From positions 62,001 to 126,000 of the forward strand of contig NZ_VTUX01000004.1 of the NCBI RefSeq assembly GCF_008370495.1: DNA of 64,000 nucleotides, given 5' to 3'. Every line of letters begins with the position of its first letter. Position 1 is the stretch's first letter. A model generated the notes under the pieces. The model was given only the letters and a program-made list of their open reading frames with translations, made no database searches and had not been told where the DNA came from. This stretch comes from Pseudohalioglobus sediminis. GTDB lineage: Bacteria; Pseudomonadota; Gammaproteobacteria; Pseudomonadales; Halieaceae. Position numbers and translations under genes: made by a program. Of this stretch, positions 35,968 to 45,376 are shown in pieces.

Positions 35968-36019
35968 GCGCCGCAATGCAGCGCCGCAATGCAGCGCCGC
36001 AATTCAGCGCGGCAATTCA
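35968..36019. repeat. Four 13-bp tandem repeats
   Basis: Four head-to-tail copies of a 13-base unit, GCGCCGCAATGCA twice exactly, then with TTCA and GCGCGG variants. It starts just after the oxidoreductase stop and the last copy overlaps the stop codon of the convergent small membrane-protein gene. It looks like slippage-type repeat expansion at a gene junction. Confidence 0.9.
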
Positions 36020-36247
36020 GCGAGGCGGTGCCGGCTCCTGGTCTGCCGGTTCCGGCTTTTTCTTCAGGTTTGCCAGTAGCAGGGTGACCAGGCCCATGAT
36101 CAGTTCATCGGCAAACGGAATCACGTCCGGGATGAACAGGTTCATCACGAACAGCACCGAGACCAACAGCAGCAGGTAGGGAAAGCGCAGCCGGGACGCC
36201 CAGGTGACAACCACGCCGGCGATACCGCCGCGCATCAGTTTGCTCAC
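36017..36247 (-). CDS. Small inner-membrane protein (DUF6116-like)
   Basis: 76 residues with two hydrophobic helices (FPYLLLLVSVLFVMNLFIP and ELIMGLVTLLLA) joined by a short FAD-containing loop and ended by a Lys/Pro-rich tail. It resembles a small conserved gammaproteobacterial membrane family annotated as DUF6116, but I am not certain. Its stop codon lies inside the fourth tandem repeat, so the C terminus may vary. Confidence 0.65.
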   Translation of the reverse strand: MSKLMRGGIAGVVVTWASRLRFPYLLLLVSVLFVMNLFIPDVIPFADELIMGLVTLLLANLKKKPEPADQEPAPPR

Positions 36248-36259
36248 AGTCGCTGTCGC

Positions 36260-36802
36260 CTACAATGCCGGAATGCGCAGTTGCTGGCCCGGATAGATCT
36301 TGTCCGGGTCGCTGAGCATTGGTTGGTTGGCCTCGAATATGGCCATGTACTTGCTGGCGGCACCATAGTGTTCCTGGGCAATCTTGCCCAGCGTATCGCC
36401 GGATTTCACCGTGTAGAACGTGGAGCTTGCCGCAGCAGGTGCGGTGGTGGCCGGAGCGGCTGCTGGTTCGGCTGCCGGAGTTTCCTGTGCCGGAACTTCC
36501 AGCTGACAGTCAACTTTGTCGATACCGTACTGGTTGCCGGCGCACAGCACCATTTTCTCCATGGCTTCCTGACTGGGTGCAGAGCCCTTGAGCACGGCCA
36601 CGCTGTCGTTGACGCTGACGTCTACCTGCTCCCCATCGATATCCAGCTGTGCGATGGCCTTTTCGATCTGCTCGCTGCGCAACTGGTTGAGGCGTTCCGG
36701 GGACACCTCGGTACTGGCGGTGAGGTCCTCGTTGGTGGTGCTGCCCATGGCCTTTTCAGCCAGTGCTTCGCCGGCGTCTTTGATGAAGTCAAACATTCCC
36801 AT
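36260..36802 (-). CDS. BON-LysM protein (YgaU/Kbp-like)
   Basis: 180 residues, start supported by AAGGA. The N-terminal part MGMFDFIKDAGEAL and a BON domain (residues about 45-105) precede an Ala/Pro linker and a C-terminal LysM domain (TFYTVKSGDTLGKIAQEHYG, YPGQQLRIPAL). It matches the E. coli potassium-binding protein Kbp in order and length, apart from the longer linker. Kbp is cytoplasmic and binds K+, and no signal peptide is present here. Confidence 0.92.
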   Translation of the reverse strand: MGMFDFIKDAGEALAEKAMGSTTNEDLTASTEVSPERLNQLRSEQIEKAIAQLDIDGEQVDVSVNDSVAVLKGSAPSQEAMEKMVLCAGNQYGIDKVDCQLEVPAQETPAAEPAAAPATTAPAAASSTFYTVKSGDTLGKIAQEHYGAASKYMAIFEANQPMLSDPDKIYPGQQLRIPAL

Positions 36803-36928
36803 GATGGATTCCTTTGCTGGTTTTTGCGCCCGGGCGGGCGCCGTGGTTCGGTCGCAGTGAAGAGGTATAGACTATAACCGGTGTCGGTGTCGAGCCCGCT
36901 CATCGCCGCAGGGCTCACAGCTGTGTGG

Positions 36929-37594
36929 TCAGGGCTTTTTCAGCGCCTCCCAGTGCAGCTCGATCAGTTCCCTGCCGGCCAGCTCGCGGTACAGCGCCGA
37001 CTGCTGGCTGGCAGCGGTGTTCGCATCCAGCCCCTGGCGCACCAGGCCCAGCACCAGTTGGGTAATCGGGGCCAGCGGCAGGGTGTCGACCTCGTCCAAT
37101 GGCACCCAGCGCAGGTCGGTGAGCTCGCCGTTGCCGCGCAGTGAACCGTGCAGGTCCCGTTCATGGCACAGGAAAAAGCGTGCGTCGAAGCGCCTGACCA
37201 TGCCGGGCGGGGTGATTGCGCGGGCAAAATAGCGCAGCCGGTCCAGTGCCGGGACATGGCCGGTGTCGAAAAAGGGCTGCCAGTGTGGTGAGCGCGTCTG
37301 CGGCGGGCTGCTGCAGCGCTTGCCCAGAATGAAGCCGGTTTCTTCAAAGGTCTCGCGCACGGCGGCCATGGCCAGTGCCTGCGCCCGCGGCGCTGTAACC
37401 GAGCGTTGTAGCTGCCCCTGCGTTGCGCGGGACAGGGTGACGGGGCAGGCCACGCGCGCATCGCCGGCATCGACGCGCCCGCCGGGAAACACATAGCGGT
37501 GCGGCATGAATACGTGCTGGGCGTTGCGCCTGCCCAGCAGTACCTCCCTGCGTCGGCGCAGGATGATGAGGGTGGCCGCATCGCGTGGGCGCAT
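36929..37594 (-). CDS. NUDIX hydrolase
   Basis: 221 residues from the ATG at 37594, GGAG six bases upstream; the frame is open much further (to 38005) but runs into the divergent gene. NUDIX box appears as AMAAVRETFEETGFILG after VFPGGRVDAGD, giving the E..REx2EExG metal site. The extra C-terminal portion is typical of larger mitochondrial-type NUDT19 relatives, which act on CoA or other nucleoside diphosphates. Substrate unknown. Confidence 0.85.
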   Translation of the reverse strand: MRPRDAATLIILRRRREVLLGRRNAQHVFMPHRYVFPGGRVDAGDARVACPVTLSRATQGQLQRSVTAPRAQALAMAAVRETFEETGFILGKRCSSPPQTRSPHWQPFFDTGHVPALDRLRYFARAITPPGMVRRFDARFFLCHERDLHGSLRGNGELTDLRWVPLDEVDTLPLAPITQLVLGLVRQGLDANTAASQQSALYRELAGRELIELHWEALKKP

Positions 37595-37701
37595 GGTATC
37601 TCCGTCAAAAGTGTGGGGGGGAATCGTCCCGCGTTCCGGCGCGCGCGGGACCGATCCGTGTTTATACTGTAACCAGCATACGATAGGGACAAGGGGCTGG
37701 T

Positions 37702-38433
37702 TTGCAAGCTGAACAGATTTCGGTGAATGAGGCCGTGGCCGGGTCGCCCGCGCACGTTGACACATTACTGGCCATGGCCGCGCACCATCGGCTGCAGCAC
37801 CGGGCGGCAGACCAGTGTGAGACCCTGCGCAGCTGGCAGCCCGATGCCGGTACCTGGTGTTATGCGACGCATATTGCGGTGAGCGGCCAAGCGGCGGGGC
37901 GCCTGGCCTGGCTGGCGGATGTTTTTTACCACGCCGCTGCGCTGCCACAGCACCCCTGGTATCCCGAGTTCCTAGGCGGTTGTGCCGAGGCCCTGTCGCA
38001 ATCACCGCCAGCGGGCATTGCGCGTCATCAGCTGTGCTGGGGCCGCTTTGACCTGGGGCTGCCAGCGCCGCGCTACTACCGGCAACTGGTGTCGCTGGCC
38101 ACGCCCGAGGCGCATACGGCGGTTATTGCCGCGCGTTCCGTAGATCAGGGCCCGGCATTGCCAGACGGGGCCAGGCTTGCCTATACCCTGCCTCCCAACG
38201 GCGAGGTGCTGCACTTCGACGCAGGCCTGCTGCACTGGCATCACATCTGCTGCACCACGGGTGCGGCAGTGCTGCCGGGTGCTGCGGACCGCTGGCTGAT
38301 CAATCTCATGCGCAGGCTGGGACTGGATGGCGCCGAACGTGACACCTACCGACGCGAGGCCGAGGCCCTGCGCGACTGGTTACAGCGCCCCGATACCGTG
38401 CCCGGGAATGACGTCAAGTCGGTGGAACCCTAA
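37702..38433 (+). CDS. Conserved hypothetical protein, START/SRPBCC-like region
   Basis: 243 residues starting at TTG 37702, with AAGGGG five bases upstream. Seen in the sequence: a middle part with RLAWLADVFYHAAALPQHPW and a C-terminal half with ARLAYTLPPNGEVLHFDAGLLHWHH, then DRWLINLMRRLGLDGAERDTYRREAEALR. The hydrophobic-strand and C-terminal-helix pattern is reminiscent of START-like lipid-binding proteins, but I cannot confirm this. It lies divergent to the NUDIX gene. Confidence 0.55.
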   Translation: MQAEQISVNEAVAGSPAHVDTLLAMAAHHRLQHRAADQCETLRSWQPDAGTWCYATHIAVSGQAAGRLAWLADVFYHAAALPQHPWYPEFLGGCAEALSQSPPAGIARHQLCWGRFDLGLPAPRYYRQLVSLATPEAHTAVIAARSVDQGPALPDGARLAYTLPPNGEVLHFDAGLLHWHHICCTTGAAVLPGAADRWLINLMRRLGLDGAERDTYRREAEALRDWLQRPDTVPGNDVKSVEP

Positions 38434-38488
38434 CAGCATCTGCGGAGAGTGCTATGCTTTGCAGCCTGTGCGATAAGGAGTTTTAGTG

Positions 38489-39037
38489 ATGTCAGGTTCG
38501 TTGCAGGACCAGTTGCTCAAGGCCGGCCTGGCCGATGCCGATAAGGCCAAGAAGATGGCCAGGGAAAAGCGCAAGCAGGCCAAGGTGGCGCGAAAGAGCG
38601 GCACCGAGGTGGTCGATGAGAATAAGGAAGCGGCGAGGCACGCGCGTGCCGAGAAGGCCCAGCGCGACCGGGAGCTAAACCAGGCGCTCAACAGCAAGGC
38701 CGAGCGCAAGGCGATCAATGCCCAGATCAAGCAGCTGATCGAGAGCAATCGCGTGCCGAAAGGGCAGGGCGATATCGCCTACAACTTCACCGATGGCAAG
38801 AAGGTCAAGTCGTTCTACGTCAACGCCATGCAGCACAAGCAGCTGAGTGCGGGGGTGCTAGCCATCGTCAAGCAGGGCGACCAGTACGAAGTGGTGCCCA
38901 GACAGGTGGCGGACAAGATTGCCGAGCGAGACCCGGCGCGCGTCATTGCCCAGCGCGAGGATGCGGACGTGGTGCTGACCCCGGAAGAAGAGGACTGGTA
39001 CAAGGATCACGAGATTCCCGATGACCTGATGTGGTAG
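38489..39037 (+). CDS. DUF2058 protein (YaiL-like)
   Basis: 182 residues from the ATG at 38489, eight bases after AAGGAG. The N-terminal 80 residues form a Lys/Arg/Ala-rich coiled coil (DADKAKKMAREKRKQAKVARKSG). The C-terminal domain contains AYNFTDGKKVKSFYVN and ends in DDLMW, typical of DUF2058. E. coli YaiL is described as a nucleoprotein or polynucleotide-associated regulator; the role is not firmly known. Confidence 0.92.
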   Translation: MSGSLQDQLLKAGLADADKAKKMAREKRKQAKVARKSGTEVVDENKEAARHARAEKAQRDRELNQALNSKAERKAINAQIKQLIESNRVPKGQGDIAYNFTDGKKVKSFYVNAMQHKQLSAGVLAIVKQGDQYEVVPRQVADKIAERDPARVIAQREDADVVLTPEEEDWYKDHEIPDDLMW

Positions 39038-39046
39038 CCGCAGGTT

Positions 39047-40840
39047 TTATCCTGTGGCGCCCTGATTTTTCGGCGCCCACACCAGAGCCAGCAGCTTGCC
39101 GCCCTCAGCGGTCTCCGCGGGCGTGTCTTCATTGATCACACGCAGCTTGTCCTCGGGAGAGATGGAAAACAGCGGGATAAGGTTGCTGCCAGTGGTGTCC
39201 TTGTAACTGTCGATGGTGAATGACTCGTTGATGTTGATGGCCTTGACCTCAGCACCCTGTGCCAGCAGGCTGGCCAGCATCTGGTAGGTCACATCCTTCC
39301 CAAACAGGCGCGGGGCACGGAACTCGTCGGCGGGCCGCTCGCGCTCAGAGCGCTCACGCTCCTCGGTATTGCGCAGGCTGTAGACCCGTTTGGAACCGAA
39401 CTCGTTGCCAAATTTCAGGCACGCCAGCGTGTTCCAGCGCGCGCGCCGGGACATGGCGAACAGCCGCCCGATGCCGGCGAGGTCCAGGGAGTGGTCAGCA
39501 TGGGATGAAATCGGGTCACCGAAGTAGGTTTCCAGGCCGGCCATGCGCGCGCTGCGAATCTCCTCGTAGGAGGTGCTGGCCAGTTTCACCCTGAACCCCT
39601 GCCCGCGCAGGGCCTGGCCTATTGCCTGCGCCACCGGGTTGGCGCCCAGGATCAGCATTCCGGTGGGCTCTTCTTCCGCCAGCCCCAGGGCCCGGGTGAC
39701 GGGCCTTGCGGTCAGGCTCTGCAGCACCACCGTGGCGATGATGACCAGGAAGGTATAGGCCACCAGGTCATCAGCTCCCGGGTAGCCGAGGTCCTGCAGC
39801 CGCAGCGCAAACAGTGACGACACTGCCGCGGCGACAATACCGCGGGGCGCTACCCAGCTCAGCAGCGCCTTCTGTTGCCAGCTGTAGCCACTGCCGATGC
39901 AGCACGCCCAGACCACCACCGGGCGCGCCAGCAGCACCACCAGCAGCACCGCCACGCCGTTCCAGCCGGTAGCGAGGATATTCATGGGGTCAACGCGCGC
40001 ACCGAGCACGATAAACAGCACCGAGATGATCAGTACCGACAGGCTCTCCTTGAAGCTGAGAATTTCGCTGACGGCGACATTTTTCATGTTGCCGAGCCAG
40101 ATACCCATCACCGTCACCGCGAGCAGGCCGGATTCATGGGCCAGGAAATCGCTGGTGGCGAAAATCATGATCACCCAGCCCAGGGTGACGACATTTATGA
40201 GGTATTCCGGCACCCACTGCCTGCGCAGTACTGTGCCCAGGGTGAATGCCCCCACCAGCCCGGCGATCAGTCCCACGGCGATGCTCTGCGCGAACACTGC
40301 CCAGGATTCCGACCCTGACAACAGGTACTGGAATACCAGCACCGCCAGCAGCGCCCCCACCGGATCGATCAGGATGCCCTCCCAGCGCAGCACCTGGCTG
40401 ACTTCGAAACGGGCTCTCATGGTACGCAGCAGCGGATTGATGACCGTGGGCCCGGTAACCACGACCAGCGCCGCGAACAGCAGCGCGATAGAAGGGGAAA
40501 ACCCGGCCAGCAACCAGCACCCGGCCGCCATCAGCAGCCAGTTGAGCAGGGCGCCCCAGCTGACCAGGTTGGTAACAACCCCGCCGTGGCCCTTGATATC
40601 ACTGAAGCGTAGTGTCAGGCCGCCTTCGAACAGGACCAGGGCAACGCCCAGCGACACCATGGGAAACAGCAGGTCGCCAAACTGCTCATCGGGTTGCAGC
40701 AGACCGGTAATCGGGCCGGCGATAATGCCCAGTAGCAACAGCGCCAGGATGGCAGGCTGCTTGACCCGCCATGACAGCCACTGTGCGCCAATCCCCAGTA
40801 CGACGACGGCGGCGATGGTGTACAACAAACTCTGGTCCAT
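39047..40840 (-). CDS. CPA1-type Na+/H+ antiporter with TrkA-N domain
   Basis: 597 residues. Twelve or so membrane helices from the N terminus, with VSLGVALVLFEGGLTLRF, ALVVVTGPTVINPLLRT and WEGILIDPVGALLAVLVF matching the proton-path region of NhaP-type antiporters, including the Asp near ILIDPVGA. After residue 400 comes a cytosolic TrkA-N-like Rossmann domain (GMLILGANPVAQAIGQALRGQG). It exports Na+ or K+ in exchange for protons, controlled by nucleotide binding at the C-terminal part. Confidence 0.92.
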   Translation of the reverse strand: MDQSLLYTIAAVVVLGIGAQWLSWRVKQPAILALLLLGIIAGPITGLLQPDEQFGDLLFPMVSLGVALVLFEGGLTLRFSDIKGHGGVVTNLVSWGALLNWLLMAAGCWLLAGFSPSIALLFAALVVVTGPTVINPLLRTMRARFEVSQVLRWEGILIDPVGALLAVLVFQYLLSGSESWAVFAQSIAVGLIAGLVGAFTLGTVLRRQWVPEYLINVVTLGWVIMIFATSDFLAHESGLLAVTVMGIWLGNMKNVAVSEILSFKESLSVLIISVLFIVLGARVDPMNILATGWNGVAVLLVVLLARPVVVWACCIGSGYSWQQKALLSWVAPRGIVAAAVSSLFALRLQDLGYPGADDLVAYTFLVIIATVVLQSLTARPVTRALGLAEEEPTGMLILGANPVAQAIGQALRGQGFRVKLASTSYEEIRSARMAGLETYFGDPISSHADHSLDLAGIGRLFAMSRRARWNTLACLKFGNEFGSKRVYSLRNTEERERSERERPADEFRAPRLFGKDVTYQMLASLLAQGAEVKAININESFTIDSYKDTTGSNLIPLFSISPEDKLRVINEDTPAETAEGGKLLALVWAPKNQGATG

Positions 40841-40891
40841 GGCGTTACATCCAAACGGGAGTGTGAAGCGGGAACTGGCGCAGCCTGAACT

Positions 40892-41263
40892 TCAGCTGGC
40901 GGAACTCAGCAGGTGCCCGCCCAGGAACAGGCCTGCCATCACTGCGTCGACCACAATGCCCGGTAACGAGTGCTGCAAACTGGTCTTGTCGGCGATCATG
41001 GAATAAAAACGCGCCAGCAAACCCATACTCCAGGCGGCGCCGAGGGTGAGATACACGGCGGGATCATGCAGTAGCAGCGCCATCGCGCCGGCACCGAGAT
41101 GCAGGCCCCCGAATACCACCCGGGCCTCTGAGGCCGCCATCGGGCTGCCCAGTTCGATCTGCTGTGAGGCGGTGATGAGCTGCGGCCTGAAGAAGCCAAC
41201 CAGGCCGAGCAGGATCGTGAACACTGCGCCTATACGAGGTAACCATTCTGCCAGCACTGCCAT
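40892..41263 (-). CDS. DUF4345-like membrane protein
   Basis: 123 residues from the ATG at 41263 with AGGAT nearby; the open frame to 41458 overlaps the divergent promoter region. Four hydrophobic segments. The GSPMAASEARVVFGGLHLGAGAMAL stretch is the hallmark of the DUF4345 family (AxxExRAxYGGLxLG). Role unknown. It is 51 bp upstream of the antiporter start. Confidence 0.7.
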   Translation of the reverse strand: MAVLAEWLPRIGAVFTILLGLVGFFRPQLITASQQIELGSPMAASEARVVFGGLHLGAGAMALLLHDPAVYLTLGAAWSMGLLARFYSMIADKTSLQHSLPGIVVDAVMAGLFLGGHLLSSAS

Positions 41264-41476
41264 GGATGATCCTGTGATTCTGAACGTGTGCACTAGACTA
41301 GCAAGTGTGCGCGCAAAAAGCATGGTTCGATGTCTGGCCCCACGCGCCTGTCCGGGCAGGCTATGTGGTCTGGCGCCGCGGCCAATGCGTATGCCCATCA
41401 ACAACGAGGGCGCATCAGCGCCAACAATACCCTGCGCAGCAGCCACGGCGGTGCGCACACAACCGGGAGGTGATAC

Positions 41477-42154
41477 ATGCAGATTCTATTTGTGCTCACG
41501 TCGCACGATAAGCTGGGTTCTACTGGCGAGAAAACCGGGTTCTGGCTGGAGGAGTTCGCAGCACCCTACTACCGCCTGCTGGACGCCGGCGCCGTCATTA
41601 CCCTGGCATCCCCGCTGGGCGGGCAGCCACCGCTGGACCCGAAAAGCGAACATGCCGATGCCCAGACCGAGGCCACGCAACGTTTCAACGCAGATGCAGA
41701 TGCGCAGGCGGCCCTGGCCGCCACCACACCACTGGCACAGGTGCGGGTAGACGACTACGACGCCATCTTTTACCCCGGCGGGCATGGCCCGCTGTGGGAC
41801 CTGCACGCGGATACTGATTCCATCGCCCTGCTGGAGGGTTTTGCGGCCGCCGGCAAGCCGGTTGCCGCAGTCTGTCACGCGCCGGCGGTGCTGCTGAATG
41901 CGAAGACGCCGGCGGGTGAGCCGCTGGTGGCGAACAAACGCGTCACCGGGTTCAGTAATTCGGAAGAAGCGGCGGTGGGGCTGACTGACGTGGTGCCCTA
42001 CCTGCTGGAAGATGCCCTGAAAGCTGCCGGTGCAGCTTACGAGAAGGCTGACGACTGGCAGCCCCACGTGGTGGTCGATGGCCTGTTGATCAGCGGCCAG
42101 AACCCGGCTTCATCCGAGGCTGTCGCCGACGCACTGCTGGGCGCCCTGCGCTAA
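41477..42154 (+). CDS. DJ-1/PfpI-family protein (Hsp31-like)
   Basis: 225 residues. FYPGGHGPLWDL and AAVCHAPAVLLN give the nucleophile-elbow Cys followed by His, the Glu is in TGFWLEEFAAPY, and VTGFSNSEEAAVGL matches the class I DJ-1 group related to Hsp31 and yeast glyoxalase III. It may convert methylglyoxal or act as a deglycase/chaperone. Confidence 0.92.
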   Translation: MQILFVLTSHDKLGSTGEKTGFWLEEFAAPYYRLLDAGAVITLASPLGGQPPLDPKSEHADAQTEATQRFNADADAQAALAATTPLAQVRVDDYDAIFYPGGHGPLWDLHADTDSIALLEGFAAAGKPVAAVCHAPAVLLNAKTPAGEPLVANKRVTGFSNSEEAAVGLTDVVPYLLEDALKAAGAAYEKADDWQPHVVVDGLLISGQNPASSEAVADALLGALR

Positions 42155-42178
42155 CGCTGGAAAACCCGGGGTAATCTG

Positions 42179-42216
42179 CCGTTGTCGGCTGACCTGCCAG
42201 GTACAGCCGGCAACGG
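42179..42216. terminator. Long convergent-end hairpin
   Basis: Arms 42179-42191 and 42204-42216 (13 pairs including one G-U) are extended inward by ACCT/AGGT around the loop GCC, with one bulged A. It lies between the DJ-1 gene and the convergent lipoprotein hydrolase gene. No T-tract follows. Confidence 0.55.
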
Positions 42217-42240
42217 GCAATGTTGTGTGCGCCTGACCCG

Positions 42241-44541
42241 CTACTCCGGGTAGTCGCACACACCCTCCGGGAAGATTGCCTCAAGGGTTGCTACCTGCTC
42301 CTCCGTGGGCATCCAGTCGCCGTAAAGCCCGCGCTCAATCGCCTGCGCCACTGGCTGCAGCTCACACTTGAACACGTCACCGGTAATGGGTGCGCCGGCG
42401 ACAATGCGGGAGGTGCTGTAAACGGGGAACTGCTCGGTGCAGGTGCCCGGTGCTTCCTCATCGAGAATGCCATTCCACACGTCCTCACCGGAAGCGATCA
42501 GCTCGCCCTCGCTGTCGAAGCAACTGTCCACCGCTGCGGCTGGCCTGTTCTCGCCCACCGTGGCCTCGGGGTTGTCGCGGATATTCGTCATCCACTCATC
42601 GATCACCTCGAAGGCATAGATCGTGTTGTTGTAGTTCTCCTCTTCGCCTGGGGCGATGAACCAGATGACCTGGTTGCTGGCGTCGCCGTCGTGGTTCAGC
42701 AGGCGCTGGCGCGCCGCGAAGGACTGGTGGGTGTTGTGCATGTCCAGCTGTTCCTCGAGGTAGTGGCGTACATCGATGAGGGGGATTTCTACATCGCCGC
42801 GGTTGACCATACCGGATTCGATGGCCGCGTCGATGGCGCCCGGGTCTGCAGTGCGCCGCGGGGCAGGGTTGCTACCGTCTGACAGCGCCATGTTGCGCCA
42901 GCTCCAGGGGTCGATCTGGTCGGGATAGAGCGGCTGGTCGAAGTCCAGTGCGAAGCACAGGTCGGTGAAGAAGGGGCAGCCCTCCTGAACCATCTCCGCC
43001 TCGGGTTTCCAGGATCCGATGTTGAAGTTCAGGTCGAGAAATTCCTCAGCTGTAATATTGCCGTCGCGCAGCGCCTGCAGCCCGTATTGCACACCCACGT
43101 TGTCCCAGGGATTGCGCGCAAAACCGTCGTCTGCGCGACCATAGATATTGATGAGGTCGGCAAAGTGGGTCCATTCGACCTCATCGCGCTCTTCCGGGGT
43201 GATGCCGGGGGCGTCGCCAAAGTGGGGGTTGAGCGCCAGCGGTGACAGTCCCCGCCAGGACTTGGTGCATTCACTGGAGCCCTGTGGCACCCAGGGAGTG
43301 AGACCGAATTCGGTGACATCGTTGGGTACGTCGTTGCTGGCGTTGAGACCCAGCAGCCAGCTGCGGTTGTTCCAGTCCGCCCACTTGGAATTCGGGTCTT
43401 CCTGCAACTGCAGGTCGATCCAGCGTTCGATGAGTTCGCAGTCGCCGATGTGAATGGTCTGGGTGACCATATCCGGGTAGGAGTACTGCGGCACACCCGC
43501 GTCGATCAGGCCGGGATGGTTCTGTGCGTAGACATATTGCTGTATGCCGCCGCCGGAACCGCCTACACCAACGGTATAGTCCGGCGCTCCGTAAGCGCTG
43601 ATGAAACGGTCCTTGACCATGATGGCGGTTTCGCCGCCCACCTGCAGGTTGTAGTGGGTGCCGGTCTTGGTGCCCGTGGAATAGGCCACGGCGTAACCTG
43701 CTGCCAGTGCGTCGGAGTACAGCGCGCGGCTCTGGCTGGGGCTGCCCTGGTAGTGCCCGATGGCCACGCCACCCTGGAAGTAGTACACCAGCCGGCGGTT
43801 CCAGGCGGACAGGTCTGGGCTTTCCGAGCCGTCATCATTGGGCGCCAGCACCGCGAGGGAGTAGAGGAAGCGGTTGATGGTGCCGCGCTCCCAGCGCACG
43901 ATGAAGTCCACTTCCTCACCGTTGCTGGTTGTGGTGGTGGCCATATCGCCGGGGCGCTCCTGCCCCGGTGCATAATCCGCCCAGCCACCCTCGGTGGTGC
44001 GGTATTTGTGGCTGACCACGGTGTCCACGCTGCAGTTTTCGTCGATTACCGGGCCCAGTTCCAGGCCAGCGCGGTGACTGTCTGTGGAACACAGGAACGG
44101 CTGCTGCTGGGGCCCGGAAAAAATGGGTCCGGTGGCGGGATGGTTGGTCAGCATCAGCTCAGCCTCGGGGGCTTCACCGCCGGTGCTGTTGACCGCGAGG
44201 CGGTTGTCACCCTCGGCGAGATCGGTGACCACGCCCTGCAGGCGGCTGCCGTCGTCGTTGGGGCTGAAGCGCGGTGTAACGTCAGCGCCATCCACGCTGA
44301 TCTCCACGTTCTCCGGGGCCAGGCCCTCGGGCAGGCCGATGTCGATGCGGGCGCTGCCGCCGCTGACCTGGTCGGGCGAACTCGAAAGCACCGCCAGCAC
44401 GAACTCGCCGAGGGCTACCTCTTCGTCATCGCCGGGCTTGCGGTCACTGCTGTCGCTACAGGCGGTGATCAAGGCCAGGGCAAACAGGAGGATAAACGGG
44501 CGCAGGGTGTTACTGAATACACTGCCACGGTTCTTATGCAT
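42241..44541 (-). CDS. Large alpha/beta-hydrolase lipoprotein (DUF6351-like)
   Basis: 766 residues. Lipoprotein signal with ITAC lipobox, followed by an acidic linker and an N-terminal Ig-like stretch. The catalytic part contains the nucleophile elbow GVGGSGGGIQQY in an alpha/beta-hydrolase setting (VYYFQGGVAIGHYQG before it). Many Cys occur late in the protein (CPFFTDLCF, CTEQF, CELQP, CDYPE), suggesting disulfides. I believe it is DUF6351 or a tannase/3-hydroxybutyrate-oligomer-hydrolase relative. It shares the mature N-terminal CSDSSDR with the ceramidase-like lipoprotein 22 kb away. Confidence 0.7.
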   Translation of the reverse strand: MHKNRGSVFSNTLRPFILLFALALITACSDSSDRKPGDDEEVALGEFVLAVLSSSPDQVSGGSARIDIGLPEGLAPENVEISVDGADVTPRFSPNDDGSRLQGVVTDLAEGDNRLAVNSTGGEAPEAELMLTNHPATGPIFSGPQQQPFLCSTDSHRAGLELGPVIDENCSVDTVVSHKYRTTEGGWADYAPGQERPGDMATTTTSNGEEVDFIVRWERGTINRFLYSLAVLAPNDDGSESPDLSAWNRRLVYYFQGGVAIGHYQGSPSQSRALYSDALAAGYAVAYSTGTKTGTHYNLQVGGETAIMVKDRFISAYGAPDYTVGVGGSGGGIQQYVYAQNHPGLIDAGVPQYSYPDMVTQTIHIGDCELIERWIDLQLQEDPNSKWADWNNRSWLLGLNASNDVPNDVTEFGLTPWVPQGSSECTKSWRGLSPLALNPHFGDAPGITPEERDEVEWTHFADLINIYGRADDGFARNPWDNVGVQYGLQALRDGNITAEEFLDLNFNIGSWKPEAEMVQEGCPFFTDLCFALDFDQPLYPDQIDPWSWRNMALSDGSNPAPRRTADPGAIDAAIESGMVNRGDVEIPLIDVRHYLEEQLDMHNTHQSFAARQRLLNHDGDASNQVIWFIAPGEEENYNNTIYAFEVIDEWMTNIRDNPEATVGENRPAAAVDSCFDSEGELIASGEDVWNGILDEEAPGTCTEQFPVYSTSRIVAGAPITGDVFKCELQPVAQAIERGLYGDWMPTEEQVATLEAIFPEGVCDYPE

Positions 44542-44649
44542 AGCTTCTTACTCTTATTGGACGTGTAGTGTCCTAAGCGTAGTCGGCCGGCGGGCGTGCG
44601 TCCAGAGTACCCGCGACAGTGGCCACACCGGGTGCGCGTGTGCGTGTGC

Positions 44650-45300
44650 TCAGGCGGGCAGGTGGCCGACCTTCACCCAGATCAGGGTCGGTTCCTCTGC
44701 GTAGGGGCAGTGGCGGCTGGCATGGGGACTGCGCAGCCAGGTGCCAGCGGGGTAGCGCCCATGCTCATCGATGAGTTCACCGCTGATCACGTAGATTTCC
44801 TCGCCGCCATAGTGTGTATGCGGCTGGAAGTGCTCGCCGGCGGGCCAGCGCACCAGGGCGACCTGCTCGCTGCCGTGCTGGTGCAGCGGCAGAACCGTGA
44901 GCCCGCCCGCGCCGGGCCGGAAGGGTTCGGTGTTGGTGTCAATGACCACGTGTGCGTCGTCGCCGGGCTGGAACTGGTGCAGCTTGACCAGTATCACGCA
45001 GCCCTGCGCACTGAAGGGCGCATGGCGAAACCCTTCCGGGTTGCGGAAGTAGGTGCCGGCGGGGTAGTCGCCGCTTTCATCGGAGAAAACGCCTTCCAGC
45101 ACCAGGATTTCCTCCCCCAGGGGATGGTCGTGCGGACTGAAGCGCGCGCCAGCGTCGTAGCGCACGATACTGGTGGCATGGCCGCGTTCCGCTTCCTCGC
45201 GCGCCAGTGGCTTGCGCCATACCCCCGGCATGGGGCTGGCGACCCAGTCCCTGTCGGCCGTCTCGATGACCACGCGTTCATTGAAATCCATGTTGAGCAT
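44650..45300 (-). CDS. Bicupin, ChrR-like
   Basis: 216 residues with two tandem cupin repeats. The first has HDHPLGEEILVLEG and GFRHAP, the second HTHYGGEEIYVISG and SRHCP, each with the His-x-His...Glu...His metal site. This is the ChrR-like cupin pattern without the zinc-binding anti-sigma N-terminal domain, so an anti-sigma role is unlikely. It may be a metalloenzyme or sensor. A start at codon 4 is possible. Confidence 0.88.
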   Translation of the reverse strand: MLNMDFNERVVIETADRDWVASPMPGVWRKPLAREEAERGHATSIVRYDAGARFSPHDHPLGEEILVLEGVFSDESGDYPAGTYFRNPEGFRHAPFSAQGCVILVKLHQFQPGDDAHVVIDTNTEPFRPGAGGLTVLPLHQHGSEQVALVRWPAGEHFQPHTHYGGEEIYVISGELIDEHGRYPAGTWLRSPHASRHCPYAEEPTLIWVKVGHLPA

Positions 45301-45376
45301 GCTTTGTCAGTCTCTCTTCTGTGTCTTTTGCGGGTCGCTTACGGGTAGCTGCGCCCGGCTTGAATGCCTGCATGGC

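Noticed and set aside
35968-36019. Tandem repeats as a CRISPR array
   Set aside because: Units are 13 bp without spacers and no cas gene is present.
43450-44568. Long plus-strand open frame opposite the DUF6351-like gene
   Set aside because: The minus-strand frame has a signal peptide and a hydrolase motif; the opposite frame has none.
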